64,000 bases of DNA. It comes from Crocosphaera sp. (lineage in GTDB: Bacteria > Cyanobacteriota > Cyanobacteriia > Cyanobacteriales > Microcystaceae). The position numbers were made by a program, and so were the translations under genes. The stretch covers positions 1 through 64,000 of the forward strand of contig NZ_JASJEB010000020.1 of the NCBI RefSeq assembly GCF_030064895.1, in the 5' to 3' direction. Of this stretch, positions 1 to 9,749 are shown in pieces (positions within the stretch are counted from its first letter, which is position 1; each line of letters starts with the position of its first letter). Under the pieces are notes generated by a model. The model saw only the letters and a program-made list of their open reading frames with translations, was not told the DNA's origin and searched no databases.

Positions 1-174
1 AGTTACTAGCCAAATTTCTGACCTGGCTTCCCCACTATTAATTTTCCTCCATTCTTAAAAACTAATAAACTTCTCATAGGTTTATTAGGGATGATTTTTT
101 AAAAAAGTCTTTTCATTTTCTTTTTACAAACAGTCTCTTAAAGTGGGAAGTCATAAGTTATTCCTATTTGATTT

Positions 175-205
175 CTCCCCGTCCCCCCGTCTCCCCGTCT
201 CCCCA
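175..205. repeat. C-rich short tandem repeat
   Basis: Imperfect repeats of a CCCCGTCT-like heptamer/octamer lie downstream of the DnaJ-like gene. The same C/T-rich motif returns near 28.6 kb, and its complement near 16.23 kb, so it belongs to the dispersed short repeat family of this genome. The rest of positions 1-240 is AT-rich, and I see no gene in it. Confidence 0.7.
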
Positions 206-240
206 TGAGTCACTACAGAGTAATTTAACTGCTTAACAGC

Positions 241-1218
241 TTACTGAAGGGAACTAAACCATTTTCCCACAGACTCAAGCCTTTCAGTATTTCGTTGACG
301 ACGCAGTTGATATTCTGCGTAAGCAGTATTAATACGGGCAGTAATTTGATGTGCTAGGGGATGTTCCGTGCGATCGGGATGCCACGATCGCAATAAATTT
401 TTATAAGCTTGTTCTACTTTATTGGGGGGAGAAAATGCGGTAATTCCTAACACTTTCCACCAAGAAGAAGCAGGATCAAGTAAGATAGGATCAATCACTA
501 AAGAACTATCCCAGAGAATTAATTTTACTCTTTCCCAAGGCATTCCATAACAACGATGATAAATTTTTTTGAGGGAATTTAACCCTAAAATTTCTGTACT
601 GTGTTGATGCCATTGTCTAAAGGCACAAAGTTTATCCCACTGCCAAAAGGTATGATGGTCTTCGGCCAAAGATTCTAAAACAACTTTAACTAAGCTTGGT
701 GGTTCTTTTAACTGTAATAAATTGGATAATTCAGGAGAAAATTCTCGATGTAAAGGATAATCTACCCATTCCCAATAATTAAAACCTGGTTTTCCTAAGC
801 GTTGACGATAAAAAGAAAACCAACCCATTTCCCATACAGAAGCTAAAGGCGTAACTAAGGGGTAAAATTGACCCTTGAGAGCCGTTTCTGGACTATCTTC
901 TAAGACACAACTTAAGGGAGTGAGTAAAGGGCTTGCTAAAGGATAAAATTGACCCTTGAGAGCCGTTTTCGGACTATCTTCTAAGAGACAACTTAAAGGA
1001 GTGAGTAAAGGGCTTGCTAAGGGGTAAAATTGACCTTTGAGACGATCTCGAGGAATATCCTCTAATAAACAAGCGATCGGTTTATGTTGACCCCTTAAAA
1101 TAGGGGGAGAAGACTTGTGACGTTTGGCTGTGGATAGGAGTAAAGAAACTGCCAACAACATCCCTCCACAGATTAATATATTAGACAAAAAATCACTAAT
1201 AAAAGCCATCACTCCCAT
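241..1218 (-). CDS. DnaJ-like (J-domain) membrane-anchored protein with internal tandem repeats
   Basis: This 325-residue protein has one hydrophobic segment at residues 7-27, probably a membrane anchor. Residues about 46-121 hold three near-identical copies of a 27-residue unit of the type CLLEDSPKTALKGQFYPLAS. The C-terminal 80 residues look like a J domain, with helix II leading to the HPD signature (SWHPDRTEHP). J domains stimulate the ATPase of Hsp70/DnaK, so a co-chaperone role is likely. The J domain is C-terminal here, unlike classical DnaJ, and no Gly/Phe or zinc region is present. The repeat block is unlike anything I recognise and may vary in copy number. The gene lies downstream of aar on the same strand, but the 176-bp gap with inverted repeats argues for separate transcripts. 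The J-domain call is firm; the client and role are unknown. Confidence 0.75.
   Translation of the reverse strand: MGVMAFISDFLSNILICGGMLLAVSLLLSTAKRHKSSPPILRGQHKPIACLLEDIPRDRLKGQFYPLASPLLTPLSCLLEDSPKTALKGQFYPLASPLLTPLSCVLEDSPETALKGQFYPLVTPLASVWEMGWFSFYRQRLGKPGFNYWEWVDYPLHREFSPELSNLLQLKEPPSLVKVVLESLAEDHHTFWQWDKLCAFRQWHQHSTEILGLNSLKKIYHRCYGMPWERVKLILWDSSLVIDPILLDPASSWWKVLGITAFSPPNKVEQAYKNLLRSWHPDRTEHPLAHQITARINTAYAEYQLRRQRNTERLESVGKWFSSLQ
855..1080 (-). repeat. 81-bp in-frame tandem repeat inside the DnaJ-like gene
   Basis: Units start at 855, 936 and 1017, exactly 81 bp apart, so the frame is kept and each copy adds 27 residues. The first two units differ at only a few bases. The third diverges toward its far end, where LLEDIPRDRLKG replaces LLEDSPKTALKG. 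High identity at the DNA level points to recent duplication. Confidence 0.9.
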
Positions 1219-1288
1219 AATTAAACCCCAAAAAATTCTAATAATCTATAGCAGTCAGTAATAATATGCGAGAAGAGAGAATATATCA

Positions 1289-1354
1289 GGACATAATACT
1301 ATTATTTATGTCCCTACAAATACATCCTTGTAGGGGTTTAACACTGTTAAACCC
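1289..1354. repeat. Two hairpin-forming inverted repeats between aar and the DnaJ-like gene
   Basis: GGACATAA (1289-1296) pairs with TTATGTCC (1306-1313). GGGTTTAAC (1334-1342) pairs perfectly with GTTAAACCC (1346-1354) over a 3-base loop. They lie just past the aar stop and could end or stabilise its transcript. No T-run follows on the minus strand, so I do not call a classical terminator. Confidence 0.6.
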
Positions 1355-1394
1355 TGCTCTTCATTGTCTCACAACCGAAACCTGATTTCTACAG

Positions 1395-2417
1395 TTACGA
1401 ACTTAATAATGGTTGTAATCCATGTTTAACAGATGCCCCTCCTATTTGTTCCATCTTAGTCACTGTAATTTGATTACGTCCCCAAGAGAAATTAGTATGC
1501 CATTGTTCAAACTCTAATAAAATGGCTTCGGCAAAACAAGCAAACATTTGACGAGAAGGAACATCCATATTGACAGTTTCCATAATCTTCCAGTCAATAT
1601 CTAGAGAATGTTCCACAACTCCGCCTTTAATGATATGGACATCAGGATGTTTAATTTTTGTGTCTAAATTCTTGGGATAACCACCATCCACAATTAAACA
1701 GGGTTTTTTCAGGGTTTCGGGATTAATTTCTACCCCTTTAGGCATACTCGCCACCCAAACGATAACATCTGCTTCGGGTAAGGCTTCTTCTAGCCCCATA
1801 ATTTTACCCCGTCCCAACTCATCTTGTAGTCGTTGTAATCTTTCTTTATTGCGAGCAATTAATAAAAGTTCCTGAGTATCGGTTTTTTTATCTAACCAAC
1901 GACACACCGCACTACCAATGTCTCCTGTTGCCCCACAAACGGCAACAGTTGCCTGGGATAAGTCAATACCCAGTTTAGCTGATGCGAGTTCTACTTGACG
2001 GGAAATTATATAAGCAGTGTGGGTGTTTCCAGTGGTGAAGCGATCAAACTCTAAAGAGACATTACGAACTTGTCGATTATCCTTAAGGTTGAATTCTTCA
2101 AAAATAATCGAAGAAAAACCCCCCAATGCTGTGATATTAAGGTCATTTTTCTGCGCAAAGGCCATTGCATTTAAGATTTTACGAATTGCTGCTTTAATCC
2201 GTCGCTTGATCAGCATTTCTGGTAAAAAAGCAGATTCTATATACTTTCCTTCGATTGTTTGTCCTGTGATGCTGGTAACACGAAAATGCTCGACGAATTG
2301 GGGTGGAGCAGAACACCACAAATCAAGTCCCTGACTTGCATAAGGACCATAGCCAAAGGCATCAGCGACGGAGTGGGCGTGTTCTAAACTTGTAAGATGA
2401 CCAATTAAACCAAACAT
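1395..2417 (-). CDS. aar: Long-chain acyl-[acyl-carrier-protein] reductase
   Basis: This enzyme reduces fatty acyl-ACP to fatty aldehyde with NADPH, the first step of cyanobacterial alkane synthesis. The 340 residues match the family length. The N-terminus [14 protein letters not shown] is characteristic. A Rossmann motif [14 protein letters not shown] lies at about 160-175, and Cys294 in [11 protein letters not shown] falls at the position of the acyl-thioester cysteine known from Synechococcus AAR. The usual partner, aldehyde-deformylating oxygenase, often sits immediately upstream in other cyanobacteria; here the upstream neighbour is a divergent flippase-like gene. The pair is therefore split, as in some Cyanothece-like genomes, and the partner must lie outside this window. 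Function is assigned with high confidence. Confidence 0.95.
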   Translation of the reverse strand: MFGLIGHLTSLEHAHSVADAFGYGPYASQGLDLWCSAPPQFVEHFRVTSITGQTIEGKYIESAFLPEMLIKRRIKAAIRKILNAMAFAQKNDLNITALGGFSSIIFEEFNLKDNRQVRNVSLEFDRFTTGNTHTAYIISRQVELASAKLGIDLSQATVAVCGATGDIGSAVCRWLDKKTDTQELLLIARNKERLQRLQDELGRGKIMGLEEALPEADVIVWVASMPKGVEINPETLKKPCLIVDGGYPKNLDTKIKHPDVHIIKGGVVEHSLDIDWKIMETVNMDVPSRQMFACFAEAILLEFEQWHTNFSWGRNQITVTKMEQIGGASVKHGLQPLLSS

Positions 2418-2682
2418 TGATTATTCTATATGATAATTAAGCAGAAAAGAGACTATATTATAGGAAAAAGTTAAGACTCTTAACAATAGTACCGTAATCT
2501 TTTACTTATTGATCATATTTTGAGAGTAGATAGCCTTTATCATAGAGGTAGGATTGGTGAAATTACCCATATTGCTGGTTTTAAATCTAAAAAAATACTC
2601 GACTTGAGGGAAGTGTCGGAAATTTTGATCTAGCTTTTTAGAGTATCACATCCAATTTTTGAAGTATTTTTACCCTCTATCT

Positions 2683-3690
2683 ATGGCTAAAAACAATATT
2701 TTACGTTGGTTTCCCCCCTGTCTCAGTCTGGGGCTATTTGCTTTATCTCTATGGACGATACAAAATAACTTACAGCATTATCAAGCTGAACATTTTTGGG
2801 GCAGTTTATCGCAGATTCCTCCTAGTCATATTATCTTAGCGATCGTCCTGACGGCAATAAACTATTTAATTATGACTGGATATGAATGTTTAGGATTAGC
2901 TTATATTCGTGAATCCCTTCCCTATAGGAAAAAAGCCTTAGTGGGTATTATTTGTTCTGGGATTAGTAATAGTGTGGGGTTTGCGGTTTTGAGTAGTTGT
3001 ATGATTCGTTATCGTTTCTATTCTACTTGGGGATTTTCTGTTGTCAAAATTGCCCAAGTTTCTGCTTTTTGTAATCTCTCATTTTGTTTGGGTTTATTTG
3101 TAGTTGGTAGTGTCATTTTCCTAAAAGAACCTTTAGCAATCCCCCAATTAATAGATTTCCCATTTCTGTCAGTTCGTCCCATTGGAATCATTTTTTTAAT
3201 TGTTATTTTAGCCTATTTATTTTTAACTGTTATTCGTCAAAAGCCTTTAATTATTGGTAAGTGGATTATCCCCCATCTTACTTTTAAATTAGCAGCCAGT
3301 CAATTAATTATTTCTGCTCTGGATTGGTGTTTAGCTTCGGCGGTTTTTTATACTCTTTTATATCATTCTGTTTCTTTATCTTATTCTGCTTTTTTTGGGA
3401 TTTACATGTTAGCACAAGTTGCAGGATTAGCTAGTAATATTCCAGGGGGATTGGGAGTTTTTGAAACGGTCATGATGTTATTATTAACTCCATTTATTAC
3501 GTCAGAAAAATTATTAGGAACCTTGTTAATCTATCGGGGTATTTATTATTTTATTCCTCTGAGTGTAGCTGCTTTACTGTTAGGCAAATATGAATGGCAT
3601 CATTTCTTTCAGAAGAAAAAGCCTGACTACGAATCAGTCTCTAGCCTCTCAACACCAGCTAGAGAAACTATCAATAAGGTAAATAATTAA
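2683..3690 (+). CDS. Flippase-like UPF0104/LPG-synthase transmembrane family protein
   Basis: This integral membrane protein of about 335 residues has eight or so hydrophobic helices. The pattern GYECLGLAYIRE, then SNSVGFAVLSSCMIRYRFYS, then ASNIPGGLGVFETVMMLLL fits the transmembrane half of lysylphosphatidylglycerol synthase and the wider UPF0104 group. The soluble aminoacyl-transfer domain is absent, so it is more likely a lipid flippase or glycolipid-related membrane protein than an LPG synthase. I chose the ATG at 2683 (MAKNNILRW); an in-frame TTG at 2659 would add eight residues. It is divergent from aar. The charged C-terminal tail is probably cytoplasmic. The substrate cannot be deduced. 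Confidence 0.75.
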   Translation: MAKNNILRWFPPCLSLGLFALSLWTIQNNLQHYQAEHFWGSLSQIPPSHIILAIVLTAINYLIMTGYECLGLAYIRESLPYRKKALVGIICSGISNSVGFAVLSSCMIRYRFYSTWGFSVVKIAQVSAFCNLSFCLGLFVVGSVIFLKEPLAIPQLIDFPFLSVRPIGIIFLIVILAYLFLTVIRQKPLIIGKWIIPHLTFKLAASQLIISALDWCLASAVFYTLLYHSVSLSYSAFFGIYMLAQVAGLASNIPGGLGVFETVMMLLLTPFITSEKLLGTLLIYRGIYYFIPLSVAALLLGKYEWHHFFQKKKPDYESVSSLSTPARETINKVNN

Positions 3691-4216
3691 AATAAGGGGA
3701 AGGAGTTTGAGACTCCCTGGGTTAAAACCGCAGGGATTCTAGAGGTTATCTAATCAGGGGATAAATCCAATGGATTCCCTTCGGTCAATTTATATTTTGG
3801 TCGGTCATTCATCCCCACCTTGTGGAAGGATCGGGTATAGTGCCCGACATTAGGATAAAAATAATCTTTGATGAGCGATGGGGTGTGTTCAAGATTCACA
3901 ATTTTGGCAAAAGAAAGATAAGTCCAAAAACCCAGGCCAGCAAGGAGTTTAGACTATGAGTATATAAACTAGATCGAAAAAGTTACACTCTCCCTGTTAG
4001 ATTTCTAAGGATTTTGGGAAATATAGGAATAACAAGGGACAAGTTCTCGTAATTCAAATTATAAGGAGTTGGCCTAAAATCTTCGCCAGTTTTACCGTAT
4101 TTTCAACTATCTTGTTGTTGATACTATTTTGTCGAGTCTGTTTATGGCGATTCTTATGATTACTTAATTACTAAGTTCTTGTCTTTGTAAAAATGTAATC
4201 TCTAATTAGAAAAGTT
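3691..4216. other. Intergenic region, 526 bp, no gene seen
   Basis: The stretch separates the flippase-like gene from the first PEP-CTERM gene. Both strands are broken by stops. A short pairing CCCTGGGTT...AACCGCAGGG near 3714-3735 could end the upstream transcript, but it has no T-run. The rest probably holds the promoter of the downstream gene. I recognise no RNA. Confidence 0.5.
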
Positions 4217-4900
4217 ATGTTGAAGCTTACGAAAATGTTGTCCTTAGCTGGAACTCTTATTGTCTTAGGTAGCATTAATCCTGCCCAAGCTGCACTAGTT
4301 GCTGAACCATTGGTTATTAATTCAGATGAGGAAAATGTAATACAAACAATTACTGGGTTACAAGTTTTGAATTCAGATGGTTCAGCAATTGATGTATTTA
4401 CAGTTGATTTTCAATTTGATTCGTTCACTACCATTTTTGGCGGCTTCTCCTCTTCATCTGGCGACTTCTCCCCTTCATCTGAAGCGTTTTTTTTTGATGA
4501 TTTAGAAGGCGCTGAGTCAGCTAGAAGAGCAATAAATGATGCTATAAATGGTATGACTACTACTACACCCATTGGGGTTGAGGGGTTATTCAATCTTCCT
4601 GGTTCCGAAGATGCAATTATTGTCGCTCTCAACTCTTATATAATTCCTGGCAAATTCAGTGACAATGATTCTAACATGGTGGAGACATTGATTGGTCAAT
4701 TTACAAATGGCGCATGGGTAGGTAATACTACACAGTTACAACCCCAAGGTACTCCGACTATGTACGCAAAATTCACTAAAACAGGGGAAATTAATATTGA
4801 TAGTACTCCCACTCCTACAGTCCCTGAATCCTCTAATTTAGTGAGTATTCTGATTTTTGGAACATCTCTTCTATTCGTGGCTAAAAATAGAATAAGATGA
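4217..4900 (+). CDS. PEP-CTERM sorting domain protein
   Basis: This is a 227-residue exported protein. The N-terminal signal peptide (residues about 1-25, cleavage near NPAQA-A) is followed by an acidic Ser/Asp/Phe-rich domain without a recognised fold. The C-terminus carries a PEP-CTERM signal: VPESSN, then a hydrophobic stretch (LVSILIFGTSLLFVA), then a basic end (KNRIR). Such tails are handled by exosortase and direct proteins to the cell surface or matrix. The biochemical role is unknown. It converges on a second, longer PEP-CTERM gene, with a hairpin terminator between them. Confidence 0.8.
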   Translation: MLKLTKMLSLAGTLIVLGSINPAQAALVAEPLVINSDEENVIQTITGLQVLNSDGSAIDVFTVDFQFDSFTTIFGGFSSSSGDFSPSSEAFFFDDLEGAESARRAINDAINGMTTTTPIGVEGLFNLPGSEDAIIVALNSYIIPGKFSDNDSNMVETLIGQFTNGAWVGNTTQLQPQGTPTMYAKFTKTGEINIDSTPTPTVPESSNLVSILIFGTSLLFVAKNRIR

Positions 4901-4923
4901 GGATGTATAACAATACATAAATA

Positions 4924-4943
4924 AAGCCCACTTAAGTGGGCTT
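4924..4943 (+). terminator. Perfect palindrome between two PEP-CTERM genes
   Basis: AAGCCCACTT is followed directly by its complement AAGTGGGCTT, giving a 10-bp self-complementary stem. It lies 24 bp past the stop of the plus-strand gene and 53 bp before the end of the minus-strand gene, so it may serve both. Confidence 0.7.
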
Positions 4944-4995
4944 ATTGTAGTTTCCTAACACAAATTGAGAATTGACTATTGGTATTAATTAGAAA

Positions 4996-6477
4996 TTAAT
5001 TTCTATTTTTTCCGGATAACTTTAATTGAATTCCACTAAGTCCCAACAATATAAGGCTCAAAACTGAGGTAGATTCAGGAACTGAGGGTGCGTTGCTCGT
5101 TTCGTTTGGGTTAGTGCTTAGTGGGTTAGTGCTTTGCTGGTCATCTGGATCTTGGTGAGTTGACAAAGGAATTAATTGTATAGCAACTCTCTGATTCTCA
5201 GAAGCTTCTTGAGGATTGTTATTATTTACCCATCCCATAGTGATTTCACCTTTCAGGTTTGTGACCGTCGATCCCAACCCTCCAAGAATGGTTGGATCAG
5301 TGAAGTAAAAAAACGTTTCCTCTGAAATTCCTCCATTCTCAACTACAAGGTTTGATGAACTACAAAAATCACTAATGGGTGATCCATCAGCTTCATTAAC
5401 ACAAATTTCCATACTCGTATTTGCCGCAACCTGTTTGACAACAGAGAACAATTTGAGTCCCTCAATATTTTCACAAGTATTAACGGGAGAAGTAATCACT
5501 TTATCACTATTATTGTCATTATTAGCAGAAAATGTTACTGTAGCCTGATTATTGCTACATTGGAGTTCAAATCTAGTTGGAATGTTATTGGACCATACCC
5601 AATCCGTCTCATCTAATACCTGATCTAGAGTATCCCGACCTTTCACAAGTCTCTGTTCTTTAAATGTGCTACCTCCAGCAAGACTTTGTAATTTAAAGTT
5701 GGGAGCAGGAGTATCAAGAATCTTAAAACTCTCATTCCATAGCTGAAAACTCAAATCAATGCGAGGTTGCTCATCAATATTGCCTCCATCTTCGGAAAAT
5801 AAAGTGTCTCCGGGGAAAACACCAAGAAAAGGTAAATTAAGGGTTGTAACCGGTTCAATAGCAAGAGAAAATTCAGGAATTTTTTTCTGCAATAAATCAC
5901 TGATGAAATCATTAAACGGTTGTTCTTCAGCAGTGGGTGAATTGAATCTTGTATTCGCCCCTTGAGTAATACTACCTCCAAAGAAGATTTGTCCATTATT
6001 TACACGATTAGGATCAATAGGTGTGTTTTCATCCCAGGAATTAGGATCAACATTCCTGACATTGATAGAAAGGACTGGAGATATCAGTGGGTTTGTGTTA
6101 GGGTTCAGAGGGTTGCCACTAGGATCATTACCTGCATTATTAGTTTGATTAAAACGCAATGTAGCCTGTAAATTCCTGATTTCCGCTCCTGCGTCAAGGA
6201 AAGGTGTTATGTCATTAATAACGTTTTGGAAATCAAAACCTAGATAAGCTACTTGTTTTCCTGTTTGTCCATTTTGTTCATCTAACTGACCCACTGCAAG
6301 GAAGTTATTTCCACCAAGTGTAATCCCAGGAAAACGGGTATCTGAAAAATTATCCTCACTCGCAACAATACCATTGCGCTCCCACGTTTCGGCCTTTACC
6401 AGGTTACTGTTAAGAGCTATCAGACCGAAAATAATACTTGTTGTTGCTAGTTTTAAAGGGAAGATTAGAGTTGCCAT
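4996..6477 (-). CDS. PEP-CTERM sorting domain protein, 493 residues
   Basis: A signal peptide (about residues 1-29, ending near LVKA-ETW) precedes a long Asn/Asp/Thr-rich extracellular region containing four well-spaced cysteines. The C-terminus has VPESTS, a hydrophobic helix (VLSLILLGLSGIQLKL) and the basic end SGKNRN, the PEP-CTERM layout. A Ser/Thr/Asn/Pro linker (about 440-470) precedes the anchor. Residues 40-270 resemble secreted beta-sandwich proteins, but I cannot name a domain. It is convergent with the smaller PEP-CTERM gene and divergent from uvrC. Export is well supported; function is unknown. Confidence 0.8.
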   Translation of the reverse strand: MATLIFPLKLATTSIIFGLIALNSNLVKAETWERNGIVASEDNFSDTRFPGITLGGNNFLAVGQLDEQNGQTGKQVAYLGFDFQNVINDITPFLDAGAEIRNLQATLRFNQTNNAGNDPSGNPLNPNTNPLISPVLSINVRNVDPNSWDENTPIDPNRVNNGQIFFGGSITQGANTRFNSPTAEEQPFNDFISDLLQKKIPEFSLAIEPVTTLNLPFLGVFPGDTLFSEDGGNIDEQPRIDLSFQLWNESFKILDTPAPNFKLQSLAGGSTFKEQRLVKGRDTLDQVLDETDWVWSNNIPTRFELQCSNNQATVTFSANNDNNSDKVITSPVNTCENIEGLKLFSVVKQVAANTSMEICVNEADGSPISDFCSSSNLVVENGGISEETFFYFTDPTILGGLGSTVTNLKGEITMGWVNNNNPQEASENQRVAIQLIPLSTHQDPDDQQSTNPLSTNPNETSNAPSVPESTSVLSLILLGLSGIQLKLSGKNRN

Positions 6478-6679
6478 TTTTCTATAGGTTTTTTTATTGT
6501 CTATGTTCAGGGTATAAAGTTAATTCCCCCAAAAACTTTTCATAACTTTTTAGGGTACTCAGAATAGAGTTTTTCTCAAGCTATTCAGATTTTGACACAT
6601 AAACTATATTTTTGCTTTTGCGAGATAGTCTAATTTCTACGTAACATAGACAATTGATGGGTTAGGAGGATTTTGGTCT

Positions 6680-8533
6680 TTGTCACAGCTTTCAGAAACC
6701 TTAGACGGGCAAATAAAACTGCTCCCCAATGAACCTGGGGTCTATTTAATGCGCGATTATCAAGGGGACATTCTCTACATTGGTAAATCGAAACGGTTAC
6801 GAACGCGGGTTCGTTCTTATTTTCAGTCTGGGCAAAAGCATAGTCCTCGCATCAGTTTAATGGTGCAACAGGTGGCTAACATCGAGTTCATTGTAACCGA
6901 TACGGAGGCTGAAGCTTTGGCTTTAGAAGCTAATCTGATCAAGCAGCATCAACCTTATTTTAATGTTTTACTCAAAGATGATAAGAAATATCCTTATGTT
7001 TGTATTACTTGGTCGGAAAGTTATCCTCGAATTTTCATTACTCGTAAACGACGTTTAAATCATCAACGCGATCGCTATTATGGTCCTTATGTCGATACCC
7101 ATTTACTACGGGAAACATTACGCTTGGTGAAACGGGTTTTTCCTCTGCGTCAACGGCCTCAACCTTTATTTAAAGATCGCCCTTGTTTAAACTACGATAT
7201 CGGTCGTTGTCCTGGGGTCTGTCAAGGGTTAATTTCTCCTCAAGACTATCATAAAATTGTGGAAAAAGTGGCCATGATTTTTCAAGGAAGAACGGAGGAG
7301 TTATTACAAAAATTATCAGCACAAATGGAGTTAGCTGCTAGTCAGTTAAATTTTGAAAAAGCTGCTCAATTTCGGGATCAAATTAAGGCTATTCAAGGGT
7401 TAGGAATTGATCAAAAAGTTACTTTACCTGATGATACTATTTCACGGGATGCCATTGCCCTAGCTGCTGATAATAGTTATACCTGTATTCAATTATTCCA
7501 AATTCGTGCAGGCCGTTTAGTAGGAAGGTTAGGTTTCTTTGCTGATACGGTTTCAGGCAGACCAGAAGGTATTTTACAACGGGTATTAGAGGAACATTAT
7601 CTACAGGTTGATGCTGTAGAAATTCCCAGTGAAGTTTTAGTGCAGTATCCTCTTCCTGAAACTGATATTTTAGCTAATTGGTTAGGAGAAAAAAAGGAAA
7701 AAAAAGTCAATATTATTGTACCTCAAAAACAGCAAAAAGCGGAGTTAATCCGTTTAGTAGAACGTAATGCAGGATACGAACTAGAAAAAATTAAACGCCA
7801 TGCTCAACAAAATTTATTAGCATTAGAAGATTTAGCGCAATTATTAGATTCACCAACGATTCCCCATCGTATTGAAGGGTACGATATTTCCCATATTCAA
7901 GGGTCAAATGCTGTTGCTTCCCAAGTTGTTTTTATTGATGGAGTTGCGGCGAAACAATCTTATCGTCATTACAAGATAAAAAATCCCAATATTACTATGG
8001 GTCATTCCGATGATTTTGCTAGTTTAGCAGAAGTATTAGGTCGTCGTTTTCGTTCCTATGAAAATAAATCTGAAAACGAGTTATTAGGGTTAGATGATTA
8101 TCCCGATTTAATTATGATCGATGGAGGAAAGGGTCAACTTTCTGCGGTGATAAAAGTTTTAGAAAATATGAATCTGATGCCTGGTTTACAAGTGATTAGT
8201 TTAGCTAAAAAACGAGAAGAAATTTTCTTACCTAACCAATCTCAACCTTTAGCTACTCACCCTGAACAATCGGGAGTTCAATTATTAAGAAGAGTTCGAG
8301 ATGAAGCCCATCGATTTGCTGTAAGTTTCCATCGTCAACAACGGTTAAAAAAAAGCCGTCATTCCCGTTTAGATGACATTCCAGGGTTAGGCTTCCAACG
8401 ACAAAAACAACTACTTGCTCATTTTCATTCTATTGATTATATTCGAGAAGCTTCTATTGAAAAATTACAAGAAGTATCGGGAATTGGTCAAGCTTTAGCA
8501 ACAGAAATATATAATTATTTTCATCTTAATTAA
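6680..8533 (+). CDS. uvrC: UvrABC excinuclease subunit C
   Basis: UvrC makes both incisions in nucleotide excision repair after UvrA/UvrB find the lesion. Domains in order are a GIY-YIG nuclease (residues about 14-95, with GVYLM and [14 protein letters not shown]), a UvrB-binding UVR motif near 205-240, an RNase H-like nuclease with YDISHIQG and [11 protein letters not shown], and a C-terminal double helix-hairpin-helix (DDIPGLG...VSGIGQALA). The 617 residues fit the family. Translation starts at a TTG; a strong GGAGG at 6665-6669, ten bases upstream, decides this start. It stands alone between a divergent PEP-CTERM gene and a 439-bp gap. Confidence 0.96.
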   Translation: MSQLSETLDGQIKLLPNEPGVYLMRDYQGDILYIGKSKRLRTRVRSYFQSGQKHSPRISLMVQQVANIEFIVTDTEAEALALEANLIKQHQPYFNVLLKDDKKYPYVCITWSESYPRIFITRKRRLNHQRDRYYGPYVDTHLLRETLRLVKRVFPLRQRPQPLFKDRPCLNYDIGRCPGVCQGLISPQDYHKIVEKVAMIFQGRTEELLQKLSAQMELAASQLNFEKAAQFRDQIKAIQGLGIDQKVTLPDDTISRDAIALAADNSYTCIQLFQIRAGRLVGRLGFFADTVSGRPEGILQRVLEEHYLQVDAVEIPSEVLVQYPLPETDILANWLGEKKEKKVNIIVPQKQQKAELIRLVERNAGYELEKIKRHAQQNLLALEDLAQLLDSPTIPHRIEGYDISHIQGSNAVASQVVFIDGVAAKQSYRHYKIKNPNITMGHSDDFASLAEVLGRRFRSYENKSENELLGLDDYPDLIMIDGGKGQLSAVIKVLENMNLMPGLQVISLAKKREEIFLPNQSQPLATHPEQSGVQLLRRVRDEAHRFAVSFHRQQRLKKSRHSRLDDIPGLGFQRQKQLLAHFHSIDYIREASIEKLQEVSGIGQALATEIYNYFHLN

Positions 8534-8972
8534 AAATCTTAAATTCATCAAAAATTACTGTTTATCAATAAAATTGCTAGTTTTTATAGTAAGCAATAAC
8601 AAATCCTCTTTAGATTTACCCCTTAAAAATTTCATAGGTAAACACTTTCACAAGTCAAAAGCAAAAAGTTTATCTCTTCTGTGAGTAATAGGATTCAAAA
8701 GGGAGATAATCTCACCGTGCGATGGCTAGATTATCCGTACCAAGCAATGATTATTTTCTTGTTTTTCTTCTTTATAAATTAAGAGTCTTTAAACCTAAAT
8801 CTCGGGTAAATTTTTACTTTTACTTTTGTTTTTTTTGTTATTTTACTTTTTAATTTGCCTGAAAGGCCGCGTTAAAACCCTCCTGCGTGTTATAAAATAT
8901 TAGATGGGGTTGACAACTGGATTTTTTATAAGAATAATGAATTAATAATGTCTAGGTAAAAATCTTCTAATA
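8534..8972. other. Intergenic region between uvrC and the HAD gene
   Basis: This is 439 bp of AT-rich DNA without a supported reading frame. Its last part holds a candidate promoter, described separately. I see no structured RNA or repeat family in the rest. Confidence 0.5.
8910..8938 (+). promoter_or_regulatory. Candidate sigma-70-type promoter for the HAD phosphatase
   Basis: TTGACA (8910-8915) is separated by 17 bases from AATAAT (8933-8938). The -35 box is perfect and the -10 box matches five of six bases. It ends 34 bp before the ATG at 8973. This is pattern evidence only. Confidence 0.5.
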
Positions 8973-9749
8973 ATGTCCCTAACTAACATCAACTCTGAAT
9001 TAGTAAAGAATGAACTGAAAAAAATTAAATTAATAGCCACTGATATTGATGGAACCTTAACCAAAAATGGTCAGTTTAATAGTCAGTTAGTATCAAATTT
9101 AGAAACATTAAAACAACAAAATATTTTGGTTCTCTTAATCACAGGACGTTCAGCAGGATGGTGTCAATCTTTAGTCAATTATTTGCCAGTATGGGGTATA
9201 ATAGCCGAAAATGGAGGTGTTTATGCTTTAAAAGAATCACAAAGTATGAAACCGTTAACAGCTATTAATAATATAAGAGAACATCGTCAATTATTACAAA
9301 ATAATTTTGAGGAAATAAAACAAAATTTTCCCCATCTTCAGCCATCTTCTGACAATCAATTTCGCATAACAGATTGGACATTTGATTGTCACGAATGTTC
9401 TCAAGAAGAATTACTAACTATAGAAAAGATTTGTCAGGAGAAAAAATGGGGATTTACATATAGTCATATTCAAGGACATCTTAAACCCCTTAAACAAAAT
9501 AAAGCTAATGGATTAATATTCCTCAAAGAAACTTATTTTCAAGAGTTGTCTTATTCAGAAATCATGACAGTTGGTGATAGTCCTAATGATGAAAGTTTAT
9601 TTGATAAAAACTTGTTTCATATTACCGTTGGTGTAGCAAATATAGCTAAGTATCTAGACAAACTAGAACATAAACCCTTGTACATAACAAATTTATCAGA
9701 AAGCGATGGCTTTGGCGAATTAGTTAATTTTTTGGTCAAACAAAAATGA
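8973..9749 (+). CDS. HAD-superfamily (type IIB) phosphatase
   Basis: This 258-residue protein has the HAD motifs: the nucleophile loop in LIATDIDGTLTKNG, motif II in LLITGRS, and the metal-binding VGDSPNDESLF near residue 205. The cap lies between motifs II and III, as in Cof, sucrose-phosphate phosphatase and mannosyl-3-phosphoglycerate phosphatase relatives. It probably dephosphorylates a small sugar phosphate or a similar metabolite. No glycosyltransferase partner is adjacent, so the substrate remains open. It stands alone, 223 codons' worth of non-coding DNA away from sigF. Confidence 0.8.
   Translation: MSLTNINSELVKNELKKIKLIATDIDGTLTKNGQFNSQLVSNLETLKQQNILVLLITGRSAGWCQSLVNYLPVWGIIAENGGVYALKESQSMKPLTAINNIREHRQLLQNNFEEIKQNFPHLQPSSDNQFRITDWTFDCHECSQEELLTIEKICQEKKWGFTYSHIQGHLKPLKQNKANGLIFLKETYFQELSYSEIMTVGDSPNDESLFDKNLFHITVGVANIAKYLDKLEHKPLYITNLSESDGFGELVNFLVKQK

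Noticed and set aside
1246-1313. TATAGCAGTC...AGGACAT, similar to the left end of the 62.5-kb MITE
   Set aside because: Only about ten bases agree and no right end is found, so I list only the hairpins there.
2017-2334. 105-codon frame opposite aar
   Set aside because: It is the antisense shadow of a confidently assigned gene.
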